From Janthinobacterium lividum (lineage in GTDB: Bacteria; Pseudomonadota; Gammaproteobacteria; Burkholderiales; Burkholderiaceae_D), in NCBI RefSeq assembly GCF_023509035.1, contig NZ_CP075583.1:4526001-4590000 (forward strand): 64,000 nucleotides of DNA, in the 5' to 3' direction. The notes below the pieces were generated by a model. That model saw only the letters and a program-made list of their open reading frames with translations. It made no database searches and had not been told where the DNA came from. Below, in pieces: positions 18,268-26,344 of this stretch; the stretch's first letter is position 1, and the number at the start of each line of letters is the position of its first letter. Made by a program: the position numbers and the translations under genes.

Positions 18268-18897
18268 TCACAGCAGGTTTTCCGACGTCACCACATGCAC
18301 CCCGGGCGCGCCGGCCAGCGCCGCTTCCAGCAAAGTGCTGGCGATGCGTGCTGCGGGATTGATGCGCCAGCGGCGCGGCAACACGGGGCCCACCACGCGC
18401 AGGATGCGCAGGGCGGCGCCCTCGCCCGCCCGCGCCTCCTCGCGTTCGCCGCCGATCAGGCCCGGTCGCACGTGCGTGAGCGACGCAAAGCCCAGCGCTT
18501 CCAGGTCGCGTTCCAGCTCGCCCTTGACGCGGTTGTAGAAGAAGCGCGATGCCGCGTTCGCGCCGGCGGCCGAATTGAGCGCATACGTGCGCGTGCCGGC
18601 CGCCAGCGCCAGGCGCGCCGCAGCCAGCGGATAGTCATGGTCCACGCGCGAAAATACTTGCCGCGTGCCCGCCACCTTCATGGTCGTGCCCAGGGTGCAG
18701 ATGAGGGCGTGCGCCTGCCACCAGGGCGCGTCCGCCGGCAAGTGATCGAAGTCGACGATGGGCGCTTCCAGTTTCGGATGCGCCGGAAAAGCCTTGCGCG
18801 CCGGCGCCACAACCCTGCTGACGCGCGCGTCCATCAGCGCCAGGCGCAGCACTTCGCGGCCCACCAGGCCGGTGGCGCCTATCAATATCAGTTTCAT
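18268..18897 (-). CDS. NAD(P)H-binding oxidoreductase (atypical SDR, YbjT/HTATIP2-like)
   Basis: 209 residues. It starts MKLILIGATGLVGREVLRLA, the GxTGxxG dinucleotide-binding motif of atypical SDRs. It continues with ALICTLGTTMKVAGTRQVF, HDYPLAAARLALAAGTRTY and SSAAGANAxSRFFYxRVKGE-like sequence (LNSAAGANAASRFFYNRVKG), the region of the family's Tyr/Lys. This is the layout of nucleotide-sugar-epimerase-like NAD(P)H-binding proteins; the substrate is unknown. The ATG at 18897 is chosen. It is part of a minus-strand run with the NTF2-like gene upstream. Confidence 0.85.
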   Translation of the reverse strand: MKLILIGATGLVGREVLRLALMDARVSRVVAPARKAFPAHPKLEAPIVDFDHLPADAPWWQAHALICTLGTTMKVAGTRQVFSRVDHDYPLAAARLALAAGTRTYALNSAAGANAASRFFYNRVKGELERDLEALGFASLTHVRPGLIGGEREEARAGEGAALRILRVVGPVLPRRWRINPAARIASTLLEAALAGAPGVHVVTSENLL

Positions 18898-18955
18898 TCC
18901 TTCTCCCCGCATGCCGGACGCCACACGATACAGCATCGGGCGCCCAGGCAGCGCA

Positions 18956-19339
18956 TCAGGCGCCTGCGTGCGTGTGATAGATCTTGCTGACGATGGTCCA
19001 CTCGCCTTGCACCTTGAGCAAATTGAAAAAGTCGGTAAAGCGGAAACCCGAGATATCGTCCGTGTCGACGCGCGCGCTGGCCGCCGTGCCCACGATATCG
19101 ACGCGCACGATGGCAGCCTTTGCCTGCGGCGATGGCCGGAAGGCGCTGTCGATGATCTCGAACAGGCCTTCGATGGGCCCGCCCGTCAGCTTATCTTCAC
19201 CATCGACGCCGAAAATGGTGGCCTGGCTGCTGAACGCCGGGCGCATGATGCTGCTGTCGGCCTGCGCGCCGCCCGCATTGTATTGATTCAGCACGGCGAC
19301 AATCGCCTGGTAATCCTGCACATAAGTGGTGTTGTTCAT
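18956..19339 (-). CDS. NTF2-like / putative lumazine-binding family protein
   Basis: 127 residues, all one alpha+beta cone fold: QDYQAIVAVLNQYNAGGAQA, MRPAFSSQATIFGVDGEDKL, GPIEGLFEIIDSAF, ARVDTDDISGFRFTDFFNLL, GEWTIVSKIYHTH. This matches the small Lumazine_bd_2/SnoaL-like family of proteobacteria, often next to Old Yellow Enzyme or SDR genes, whose ligands are not known. It lies 31 bp downstream of the Old Yellow Enzyme gene, so the two are likely co-transcribed and controlled by the TetR repressor. Confidence 0.82.
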   Translation of the reverse strand: MNNTTYVQDYQAIVAVLNQYNAGGAQADSSIMRPAFSSQATIFGVDGEDKLTGGPIEGLFEIIDSAFRPSPQAKAAIVRVDIVGTAASARVDTDDISGFRFTDFFNLLKVQGEWTIVSKIYHTHAGA

Positions 19340-19370
19340 GTTGCGCTCCTTGGGTGGGTGAAAAAAGAAA

Positions 19371-20471
19371 TCAGTACGGGCTTGCGGGCCAGTCGGTGTA
19401 GCCGCTGGCGCCACCGCCGTAATACGCCTCGCGCGGCGCCTCGGCCAGCGCCACGCCATGTCGCAGTCGCGCCACGAGGTCCGGGTTGGCGATGAAGGGA
19501 CGCCCGAAGGCCACCGCATCGACCTTGCCCTCTGCGCGGCGCGCCAGCGCCAGTGGCAAGTCGTAATGGTTGTTGCCGATGTACGGGCCGTTGAACAAAG
19601 CACGCAGCGCATCGAGGTCGACGCCTGCCGGCACATCGCGCGAGGTGGCCGTGGCGCCCTCGACGAAGTGAAGGTAGGCAAGTCCATGGCGATTCAACTG
19701 TTCGATCAGGTAGCCATAGGTGGCCATCACGCCGCTGTCGACGGGCGTGTTGCCCGCGTCGGGCGTGACGGGAGACAGGCGGATGCCGACCCGCGACGCG
19801 CCCCAGACGTTCACCACGGCTTGCGTCACTTCCAGGGTCAGCCGCGCGCGGTTTTCGATGCTGCCGCCATATGCATCCGTGCGTCGGTTGGTCGAATCGC
19901 GCAGGAACTGGTCGAGCAGGTAGCTATTGGCCGAATGCACCTCGACGCCATCGAAGCCGGCGCGCAGCGCGCATTCGGCCGCATGCGCATACTGTGCGAC
20001 GATGCCGGGCATTTCCTGCGTTTCCAGCGCGCGTGGCATGGACACGGGCTGCATGCCGCTGGCGGTGTAGGTGCTGCCCTCGGCCCGGATGGCGGAAGGC
20101 GCGACTGGCGCGGCGCCATCGGGCTGCAGGCTGGCATGCGAAAACCGTCCCACATGCCACAGCTGGCAGACGATCTTGCCGCCGGCCGCATGCACGGCAT
20201 CGGTGACCAGCTTCCAGCCCGCCACCTGCTCGTCCGACCAGATGCCGGGCGTCATTGCGTAGCCGCGTCCCTGGGGCGAAATATTCGTCGCTTCGCTGAT
20301 GATCAGGCCGGCGCTGGCGCGCTGGGCGTAATACTCGGCGTGCAAGGCATGCGGCACGCCATCGTCGCCCATGCGGCTGCGCGTGAGCGGCGCCATGACA
20401 ATGCGGTTGGCCAAGGCCAGCGCGCCCAGATCGACTGGGGAAAATAAATCGCTTTTATGCTGTTCGCTCAT
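19371..20471 (-). CDS. nemA: Old Yellow Enzyme family ene-reductase
   Basis: 366 residues, standard for FMN-dependent OYE/NemA. Visible features: the N-terminal barrel strand LANRIVMAPLTRSRMGDDGV, SEATNISPQGRGYAMTPGIW, the CQLWHVGRFSHASL segment, the catalytic HSANSYLLDQFLRDSTNRR block (His/Asn pair binding substrate carbonyl), YGGSIENRARLTLEV, and the phosphate-binding AFGRPFIANPDLVARL. It reduces activated C=C bonds or nitro compounds with NAD(P)H. Its promoter carries the same operator as the tetR gene upstream, so it should be induced when that repressor is alkylated or bound by electrophiles. The symbol is by similarity. Confidence 0.9.
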   Translation of the reverse strand: MSEQHKSDLFSPVDLGALALANRIVMAPLTRSRMGDDGVPHALHAEYYAQRASAGLIISEATNISPQGRGYAMTPGIWSDEQVAGWKLVTDAVHAAGGKIVCQLWHVGRFSHASLQPDGAAPVAPSAIRAEGSTYTASGMQPVSMPRALETQEMPGIVAQYAHAAECALRAGFDGVEVHSANSYLLDQFLRDSTNRRTDAYGGSIENRARLTLEVTQAVVNVWGASRVGIRLSPVTPDAGNTPVDSGVMATYGYLIEQLNRHGLAYLHFVEGATATSRDVPAGVDLDALRALFNGPYIGNNHYDLPLALARRAEGKVDAVAFGRPFIANPDLVARLRHGVALAEAPREAYYGGGASGYTDWPASPY

Positions 20472-20511
20472 CGTATTGCTTTCATGTTCAGTGAGAAAAA
20501 ACCGGAAATAA

Positions 20512-20527
20512 CTGACCGGTCGTCTAG
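20512..20527. promoter_or_regulatory. TetR-type operator before the Old Yellow Enzyme gene
   Basis: The sequence CTGACCGGTCGTCTAG is identical, base for base, to the site at 21153-21168 upstream of the tetR gene. Its core GACCGGTC is palindromic. It lies 41 bp upstream of the ene-reductase start. NemR-type repressors bind closely similar sequences. Confidence 0.75.
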
Positions 20528-20546
20528 TTTATGATTAAAAAAACGG

Positions 20547-21131
20547 CTACGACAGCAGCCGTTGTGTGGTCGACATGGCAGCGTCGAACGGCCCGCCGCT
20601 CTTGGCGACCTTGACCATCAGGGAAGCGCCCAGCCACAACTGGTAAAGGGATTCGGCCAGCACGCGCGCCGGCGTCGTCGCCGCCACGGAACCGTCGCGA
20701 TGGCCCGCTTCCACGCACAGCGTCAGGCGTTCCAGGATGGCGCCCGTGCCTCGCTGCAGCACGGCGCCCATGTCCACGGACAAGTCGCACACTTCGGCGC
20801 CCAGTTTGACCACCAGGCATTTGCCTTCCGGCGCGCTGCTTGCCTGGGTCGCGCTCCAGTAGTCAAAATAGGCCAGCAGGCGCTCGCGGGCATTGCCAGG
20901 CCCCGCCAGCAACGCATCGACCGTCTGCAGATAGGTGCTGAAATAATCATCGAGCAAGGTTTGCCCAAACTCTTCCTTCGACTTGAAATAATAGTAAAAG
21001 GAACCTTTCGGCACGCCGGCCGCCGCCACCAGTTCCGCCAGTCCCACGGCCGTATAGCCTTTCTCGGCCATCAGTGCCTTGGCGATGTCGATCAGGTGCT
21101 GGCGCATGTCAGCGGAGGATTTTTTGCTCAT
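20547..21131 (-). CDS. TetR/AcrR family repressor (NemR/AcuR-like)
   Basis: 194 residues. The N-terminal HTH reads MRQHLIDIAKALMAEKGYTA, then LAELVAAAGVPKGSFYYYFK. The C-terminal ligand domain carries cysteines in EGKCLVVKLGAEVCDLSVDM and TLCVEAGHRDGS; NemR-type members sense electrophiles or hypochlorite through such a cysteine, so this is a candidate sensor. An identical operator copy before this gene and before the ene-reductase (75 bp downstream of its stop) supports autorepression plus control of the OYE operon. Confidence 0.88.
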   Translation of the reverse strand: MSKKSSADMRQHLIDIAKALMAEKGYTAVGLAELVAAAGVPKGSFYYYFKSKEEFGQTLLDDYFSTYLQTVDALLAGPGNARERLLAYFDYWSATQASSAPEGKCLVVKLGAEVCDLSVDMGAVLQRGTGAILERLTLCVEAGHRDGSVAATTPARVLAESLYQLWLGASLMVKVAKSGGPFDAAMSTTQRLLS

Positions 21132-21152
21132 GCGGCCAGTATAGCAAAAAAT

Positions 21153-21168
21153 CTGACCGGTCGTCTAG
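21153..21168. promoter_or_regulatory. TetR-type operator before the tetR gene
   Basis: Second exact copy of CTGACCGGTCGTCTAG, 22 bp upstream of the tetR start and between it and arsB. Its position implies autorepression. Confidence 0.75.
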
Positions 21169-21189
21169 CGATCGATATTCCCACCTCTG

Positions 21190-22470
21190 TCACCCCAGGC
21201 GCAGCGCCAGCGCCGCCAGGGTCAGCAGCAGCACGGGCACGGTCAGCACGATGCCGACGCGGAAATAGTAGCCCCAGGAAATGTGGATATTCTTGCTGTC
21301 GAGCACGTGCAGCCACAGCAAGGTGGCCAGGCTGCCGATGGGCGTGATCTTCGGCCCCAGGTCGCTGCCGATGACGTTCGCATAGATCATCGCTTCGCGC
21401 ACGGCCCACTGCGCCGTCGTCGGGTCGATGGCCAGCGCGCCCACCAGCACCGTCGGCAGGTTGTTCATCACGGACGACAGCAAGGCCGTCAGCACGCCCG
21501 TGCCCATGGCCGCGCCCCACACGCCATACTGCGCAAAGTGATTCAGCATGCCCGTCAGGTAAGCCGTCAAGCCCGCATTGCGCAAGCCATACACGACCAA
21601 ATACATGCCCAGTGAAAAGACGACGATATGCCACGGCGCATGGCGCAGCACGTGGCGCGTGGAAATCACGTGGCCCTTGCCCGCCACGCCCAACAGCAAC
21701 GCGGCGCCCACGGCGGCGATCAGACTGATGGGCACACCCAGGGCTTCTTGCGAGAAAAATCCCACCAACAGCAGCGCCAGCACCAGCCAGCCGGCGCGGA
21801 AGGTAGCCAAGTCGCGGATGGCGGCGTCCGGGCGCTTCAGCTGCGAGGCATCGTAGTCGCACGGGATATCCTGGCGGAAAAAGAGCAGCAGCACACCCAG
21901 GGTGGCGGCCACGGCGACGACGTTGACGGGCACCATCACGGACGCGTACTCGGCAAAGCCGATCTTGAAGAAATCGGCAGAGACGATATTCACCAGGTTC
22001 GACACCACCAGCGGCAGGCTGGCCGTGTCGGCGATGAAGCCCGCCGCCATCACGTAGGCCAGGGTGGCCCTGGCGGAAAACTTCAGCGCCCGCAGCATGG
22101 CGATGACGATGGGCGTCAGGATCAGCGCGGCGCCGTCATTGGCGAACACGGCGGAAACCAGCGCGCCCAGCAAGACCAGCAGCACGAACAGTTTTCTACC
22201 GCTGCCCCCGCCCCACCGCGCCACGTGCAGCGCGGCCCATTCGAAGAAGCCGGCCGCGTCCAGCAACAGGCTGATGATGATCACGGCGACGAAGGTGCCG
22301 GTGGCGTTCCACACGATATGCCAGACGACGGGGATGTCGCCCCAGTGGATCACGCCGGCCAGCAAGGCGACACCAGCGCCGATGACGGCGCTCCAGCCGA
22401 TGCCCAGGCCGCGTGGCTGCCAGATGACGAGGGTCAGGGTGGCCAGGAAAATGAAGAAAGCGGTCAGCAT
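21190..22470 (-). CDS. arsB: arsenite efflux pump ArsB
   Basis: 426 residues, near the 429 of E. coli ArsB and aligning throughout: [120 protein letters not shown]. About 12 membrane helices. It extrudes arsenite/antimonite across the inner membrane using the proton gradient. No arsR, arsC or arsA lies next to it, so it is an orphan copy. The ATG at 22470 gives the standard start; a longer frame to 22539 is not conserved. Confidence 0.92.
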   Translation of the reverse strand: MLTAFFIFLATLTLVIWQPRGLGIGWSAVIGAGVALLAGVIHWGDIPVVWHIVWNATGTFVAVIIISLLLDAAGFFEWAALHVARWGGGSGRKLFVLLVLLGALVSAVFANDGAALILTPIVIAMLRALKFSARATLAYVMAAGFIADTASLPLVVSNLVNIVSADFFKIGFAEYASVMVPVNVVAVAATLGVLLLFFRQDIPCDYDASQLKRPDAAIRDLATFRAGWLVLALLLVGFFSQEALGVPISLIAAVGAALLLGVAGKGHVISTRHVLRHAPWHIVVFSLGMYLVVYGLRNAGLTAYLTGMLNHFAQYGVWGAAMGTGVLTALLSSVMNNLPTVLVGALAIDPTTAQWAVREAMIYANVIGSDLGPKITPIGSLATLLWLHVLDSKNIHISWGYYFRVGIVLTVPVLLLTLAALALRLG

Positions 22471-22682
22471 GCGGCGAGGTTCCGTTCGATGCGGCATCGC
22501 GGGCACCATGCCCGCAGCCTTAAATACCCAACACTTCAATGATAGTGGAATTATTGAATTAATGCATAGCCTTTATATTCAAGCGAAAAAAATAATCGGG
22601 CCTGCCGGCTTTGTCATTATCTTTAGGCAACTAATTCGGTGTATAGTCCCACGGCAACACGACTTGTGAAAAGGAGGCGCTG

Positions 22683-22955
22683 GTGACAACCGTATATCAG
22701 ACAGCAACGATGGGCGAGGCGCGCGTGCGCGTAGCCCTGGTGGACCGCGGCAGCGCCGACCTGCTCGTGCACCGCGTGGGCAGCCCGGGCCTCGCGCATG
22801 GCGACGCCCTGTGGTGCCTCACGCGCACGCGTCAGGGCGCCGCGCTGCTCGCGTATTTCACCTCGCAAGGCATGGCACAGCTGAAAATCTGCTTTGTCGA
22901 CAGCCACGGCGAAGCGGGCTGGACAAAGCCGCATCCGCTGCGCGGCCAGCTCTAG
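22683..22955 (+). CDS. DUF6150-like small repeat protein
   Basis: 90 residues from a GTG with an excellent AAGGAGG eight bases upstream. The sequence repeats short strand units of 'xADLxVHxVxSxGxA' type (ARVRVALVDRGSADLLVHRV; AQLKICFVDSHGEAGW), with GDALWCLTRTRQGAALLAYF between, as in the DUF6150 family. There is no signal peptide. Function is unknown. It is the first gene of a four-gene cassette with Hcp-like and tape-measure-like genes. Confidence 0.7.
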   Translation: MTTVYQTATMGEARVRVALVDRGSADLLVHRVGSPGLAHGDALWCLTRTRQGAALLAYFTSQGMAQLKICFVDSHGEAGWTKPHPLRGQL

Positions 22956-22992
22956 GAACTGGATACTGTTTTCTTGACAAAAGGAGGGGCAA

Positions 22993-23562
22993 ATGGATTT
23001 GATCCTGCTGGAACCAGGCGACCCGGAACTCGTATTCGGCAAGGCGCCGGGCGCTGCAAACAACGGCATCGACGCCGTCTGGCGCGATGGCAGCTCGCTC
23101 CGGGATGTGGAGCAGTGCATCGAACTGGTTTCGCTGCATCAGGGCATGAAGCAGCAGGTGACGACGGACGTCAGCAACTCGGCGCGCACGTCGGGACGAC
23201 CCGTCATCAGCGAATTCACCTGCACCAAATATGTCGACCAAATCTCGGTCAAGTTGTACGAACTGTGCCTGGGGGCCAGGTCGCAGGGCGCAGGACAAGG
23301 CCAGCCAACGAGACTGTACATCGTCCGCAATTCCGGCGACAAGACGAACAACATCATCACCATCGCCCTGCGCGACGCCCTGATCAGCGAAATCCAGCTG
23401 CAAACCCATCCCGACGACATGCCGACCGAACAGTTCAAGCTGAGCTTTACGGAAATCCTCTGGACCTACAGCGCGCAGCAGGCGGACGGCAAGTCCGCTA
23501 CCCAAAACACGACGGGCTGGAGCCTGGCGCGCAACCGGCCGATCGGGGCTTTTACAGGATAA
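22993..23562 (+). CDS. Hcp-like type VI secretion tube/effector family protein
   Basis: 189 residues; AAGGAGG six bases before the ATG. It matches the Hcp1 fold pattern: MDLILLEPGDPELVFGKAPG, IELVSLHQGMKQQVTTDVSN, then SGRPVISEFTCTKYVDQISV (Hcp proteins typically have 'S.G....G...F.FTK..D..SP.L'), ALRDALISEIQLQTHPDDMP and EQFKLSFTEILWTYS. Hcp forms hexameric tubes in type VI systems, and relatives serve as tail-tube proteins. No sheath, baseplate or ClpV gene is in the window, so it is an orphan. It is probably co-transcribed with its neighbours. Confidence 0.78.
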   Translation: MDLILLEPGDPELVFGKAPGAANNGIDAVWRDGSSLRDVEQCIELVSLHQGMKQQVTTDVSNSARTSGRPVISEFTCTKYVDQISVKLYELCLGARSQGAGQGQPTRLYIVRNSGDKTNNIITIALRDALISEIQLQTHPDDMPTEQFKLSFTEILWTYSAQQADGKSATQNTTGWSLARNRPIGAFTG

Positions 23563-23579
23563 TCAATACGGGATAGACA

Positions 23580-24109
23580 ATGAACGACGCTGCACACGCC
23601 CCTGCCCCCAGCTACATCGCCAACGCCGGCCTGGTGCTGGTCCACCCATTCCTGCCGAGGCTATTCACGCAGCTGAACCTGTTGTCCAGCAACGAAGACG
23701 GCACGCGGCAGCTGCGCGGAGAGGATGGCGCGCGCGCCGTTCACTTGCTGCAATACCTGAGCGATGGCGTGACCAATGCGCCGGAGCCGGAACTTGTGCT
23801 CAACAAGCTGCTGTGCGGCCTGGAACCCGGTTTCCCGGCTCCCCCGTTGATCTTCGCGATGAAGAAAAGGCAGCAGGAGATCAACTGCTGGCCGCCGTCA
23901 TAGGCAACTGGCCCAGTATTGGCAATGCCTCGACAACAGCGTTGCGCGAAACATTCCTGCAGCGCGATGGCCGGCTGCAATGGGACGATGGGCAATTGTC
24001 ACTGACTATCCGGCGCAAGGCGGTTGATGTACTGGTGGACGAGCTGCCATGGGGGCTTGCCATCATCGTGCACCCGTGGATGCGGCAGCCCCTGCACGTG
24101 ACTTGGTAG
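23580..24109 (+). pseudogene. contractile injection system tape-measure-like (CIS_TMP) C-terminal domain, frameshifted
   Basis: Frame one gives MNDAAHAPAPSYIANAGLVL, VHPFLPRLFTQLNLL, GARAVHLLQYLSDGVTNAPE and LVLNKLLCGLEPGFPAP. It then breaks at the C5 run 23841-23845. One more C joins it to VDLRDEEKAAGDQLLAAVIG, STTALRETFLQRDGRLQWDD, KAVDVLVDELPWGLAIIVHP and WMRQPLHVTW. The corrected product of about 176 residues equals the conserved C-terminal region of the contractile-injection-system tape-measure family, whose members are usually several hundred residues long; here it stands alone. The gap to the Hcp-like gene is 17 bp. Probably a sequencing indel. Confidence 0.72.
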
Positions 24110-24149
24110 ACGCACACCCGGCTGATAGCCACTCCACAAGGAAACCCGC

Positions 24150-24971
24150 ATGAGCAACTACATCCACATCGCCGGCAGCCCCAGAACCGGTATCGTACTG
24201 CTGGGCGACGACGGCGCGGTGCGCAGCCTGAGCCAGGTCGAGACAGCGTCAGCATGGCAAGATTCACCGAAGTTCGCCGGCGTCGTGCCCGGCGAAGCGG
24301 TGTTTGCCTGCCTGCTTGGCGACGGTGCGCACTTCACCACGGTGGCCCACGGCACGGCCATCCGCTATCTCTCTACGCTGGGCCAGCCGTCCGCGCGCTG
24401 GAAGGACGTCGCCCCACTGCCCGCCGGCACGGGCATGGCGGGTCTGGCCGGCGATCACCAGGACGGCTACCTGCTGCTGACCGCCGATGGCCACGACCTG
24501 TACCGGCTGGGCCGCAACGCCGGCAACACCAGTGGGCGGAGTGAATGGGAGCCATGCGCCGCCCCGCCGTTGCGCGGCAAGGCCACGCTGATCGCCGGCG
24601 ACTGGCAGCACGGCGTGCTGGCGGTGGGCGACGGCGTGGCTGCGAAACTGGCGCACAGCGACGCGGGCGACGCCTGGACGGCACTGCCGCCGCCACCGGT
24701 CGCCATCGAGATGATGACGGGGAATTTCCGCGATGGCTACATCGCGTACGGCGAGGGACGCCTGTGCATGCTGGACGCTGGCGCCCAGCCAAGATGGCGC
24801 TTCCTGCCCACGCCGGACTTCGACTTCCGCGCCTTGTCCGGCAATCCGGCCCATGGCCTGGCGGCTGTGCTGGCCGACTCCAGTGGCGACGGCGCCCTGG
24901 TTGCCTATGCCCTGCGCCCGGAGCAGGGATTGTGGTCGCTGGCACTGGCGCCGCGGGCCAGGCGCCGGTAA
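24150..24971 (+). CDS. propeller-like repeat protein, last gene of the Hcp cassette
   Basis: 273 residues without signal peptide. It consists of about five repeats of 40-50 residues, each with a pattern like 'x-G-D-x-x-D-G-Y-x-x-x-x-x-D-G-x-x-L-Y-R-L' (GDHQDGYLLLTADGHDLYRL; GDWQHGVLAVGDGVAAKLAH; GNFRDGYIAYGEGRLCMLDA; GNPAHGLAAVLADSSGDGAL). These look like beta-propeller blades. I know no named family. The ribosome-binding site is AAGGAAA. The 3' end overlaps the convergent outer-membrane factor gene by 67 bp. Its role with the Hcp-like protein is unknown; a tip or receptor role is speculation. Confidence 0.65.
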   Translation: MSNYIHIAGSPRTGIVLLGDDGAVRSLSQVETASAWQDSPKFAGVVPGEAVFACLLGDGAHFTTVAHGTAIRYLSTLGQPSARWKDVAPLPAGTGMAGLAGDHQDGYLLLTADGHDLYRLGRNAGNTSGRSEWEPCAAPPLRGKATLIAGDWQHGVLAVGDGVAAKLAHSDAGDAWTALPPPPVAIEMMTGNFRDGYIAYGEGRLCMLDAGAQPRWRFLPTPDFDFRALSGNPAHGLAAVLADSSGDGALVAYALRPEQGLWSLALAPRARRR

Positions 24972-26344
24972 TCGCTACTCCACCAGCCCTCCCCCAGCGC
25001 CTTGTACAGGGCCACGGCCGACTTGAACTGGTCGCGCCGCACGTCGAGCAAGGTTTGCTGGGCCGCATACGACTGGCGCTGCGCGTCGAGCAATTCCAGG
25101 CGACTGTCCTGGCCTGCATCGTAGCGCAGCTGCGACAGGCGCTGGCGCTGCTGCGCCGCCACCACCACGCGCTGCTGTGCATCAATCTGCTGCGCATACG
25201 TGGCGCCGCCCGCCAGGCCGTCGCGCACTTCGCGGAAAGCCGTCTGAATCGCTTGCTCATATTGCAGCACGGCCACGTCCTTGCGCAGGCGCGACAGTTG
25301 CAGTTCCGCGCGCAACTGGCCGCCCTGGAACAGCGGTTGCGTCACTTGCGGCGCGAACGACCAGCTGCGCGCGCTGCCGCGGAACAGGTCGCTGAGCTCC
25401 GGGCTGGCCAGGCCCAGCGACGCCGTCAGCGACAGGCGCGGGAAGAAGGCGGCGCGGGCGGCGCCGATTTCCGCATTCGCCGCCACCAATGCATATTCCG
25501 CTTGCAGGATGTCGGGACGGCGCGCCAGCAGGTCCGACGGCAAACCAGGCGGCAACTGCGTCAGCACGGGCTGGCCATCGAGCGGCCGGCCAGCCGGCAG
25601 GTCGGCGGGCAGCGGCGCGCCCAGCAGCAATTCCAGGTTGTTGCGCGCCAAGGCGCTGGCCCGCTCCCGCGCCTGCACATCCGCTTCCGCCGTGGCCGCC
25701 TGCCCTTGCGCTTGCGCCACGTCCAGACCACTGCCCTGCTGCGCGCCGTGCAGGCGCTGTGTCAAAACCAGGGCATGGCGCCAGTCGGCCAGGGTTTGCC
25801 GGGCCAGCGCCAGCTGTTCCTCAGCCAGCCGCTGTTCCAGATACGCATCGGCGACAGCGCCGATCAGTGTCATGCGCGCGGCGCGCTGGCCCTGCTGCGT
25901 AGCCAGGTAGCGGGCAAACGCGGCATCGGACAGGGAACGCAGACGGCCGAACAGGTCGATCTCGAACGCGCTCATGGCGATGCCGGCCGTGAACGTGTTT
26001 TGAACAGTCGCATCGGCGCCGCGCTGGCGCACGCCGCCCGCATTCGCGCCGATGGACGGATAGCGGCCCGCATCCTGGATCTGGTACTGGGCCCGCACGG
26101 CTTCCACGTTGAGGGACGCCACGCGCAAGTCGCGGTTGTTTTCCAGTGCGATGTCGACCAGACGCTGCAGCCTCGCATCGAGCAGCATCTGGCGCCAGCC
26201 CAGGTCGGCGGCGCTGCCGGCGGCCACTGACGGCGTCGCCTCGTAACTGGCGGGAATCGGCGCCGCCGGCTTGACCAGTGGCGGCGTCAAGGAACAGGCC
26301 GACAAGGCCAGTGCGGCCAGCGGCGTGATAAAAATCAAACGCAT
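24905..26344 (-). CDS. RND efflux outer-membrane factor lipoprotein (OprM/NodT family)
   Basis: 479 residues. A lipoprotein signal MRLIFITPLAALALSAC has its lipobox at LSAC (Cys17). The two homologous halves of the TolC/OprM fold follow: LGWRQMLLDARLQRLVDIAL and ENNRDLRVASLNVEAVRAQY at about 48-90, YLEQRLAEEQLALARQTLA, LLARRPDILQAEYALVAANA and the second coiled-coil ending VRRDQFKSAVALYKALGEGW. It forms the outer-membrane duct of the pump encoded just upstream. Its ATG shares one base with the pump stop codon (26344). The C-terminal tail of about 20 residues after LGEGWWSS is extra. Confidence 0.92.
   Translation of the reverse strand: MRLIFITPLAALALSACSLTPPLVKPAAPIPASYEATPSVAAGSAADLGWRQMLLDARLQRLVDIALENNRDLRVASLNVEAVRAQYQIQDAGRYPSIGANAGGVRQRGADATVQNTFTAGIAMSAFEIDLFGRLRSLSDAAFARYLATQQGQRAARMTLIGAVADAYLEQRLAEEQLALARQTLADWRHALVLTQRLHGAQQGSGLDVAQAQGQAATAEADVQARERASALARNNLELLLGAPLPADLPAGRPLDGQPVLTQLPPGLPSDLLARRPDILQAEYALVAANAEIGAARAAFFPRLSLTASLGLASPELSDLFRGSARSWSFAPQVTQPLFQGGQLRAELQLSRLRKDVAVLQYEQAIQTAFREVRDGLAGGATYAQQIDAQQRVVVAAQQRQRLSQLRYDAGQDSRLELLDAQRQSYAAQQTLLDVRRDQFKSAVALYKALGEGWWSSDYRRLARGASASDHNPCSGRRA

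Noticed and set aside
23580..24109. Programmed ribosomal frameshift, as in phage tail chaperones
   Set aside because: The C5 site lacks a slippery heptamer, and the same kind of break recurs in unrelated genes in this window.
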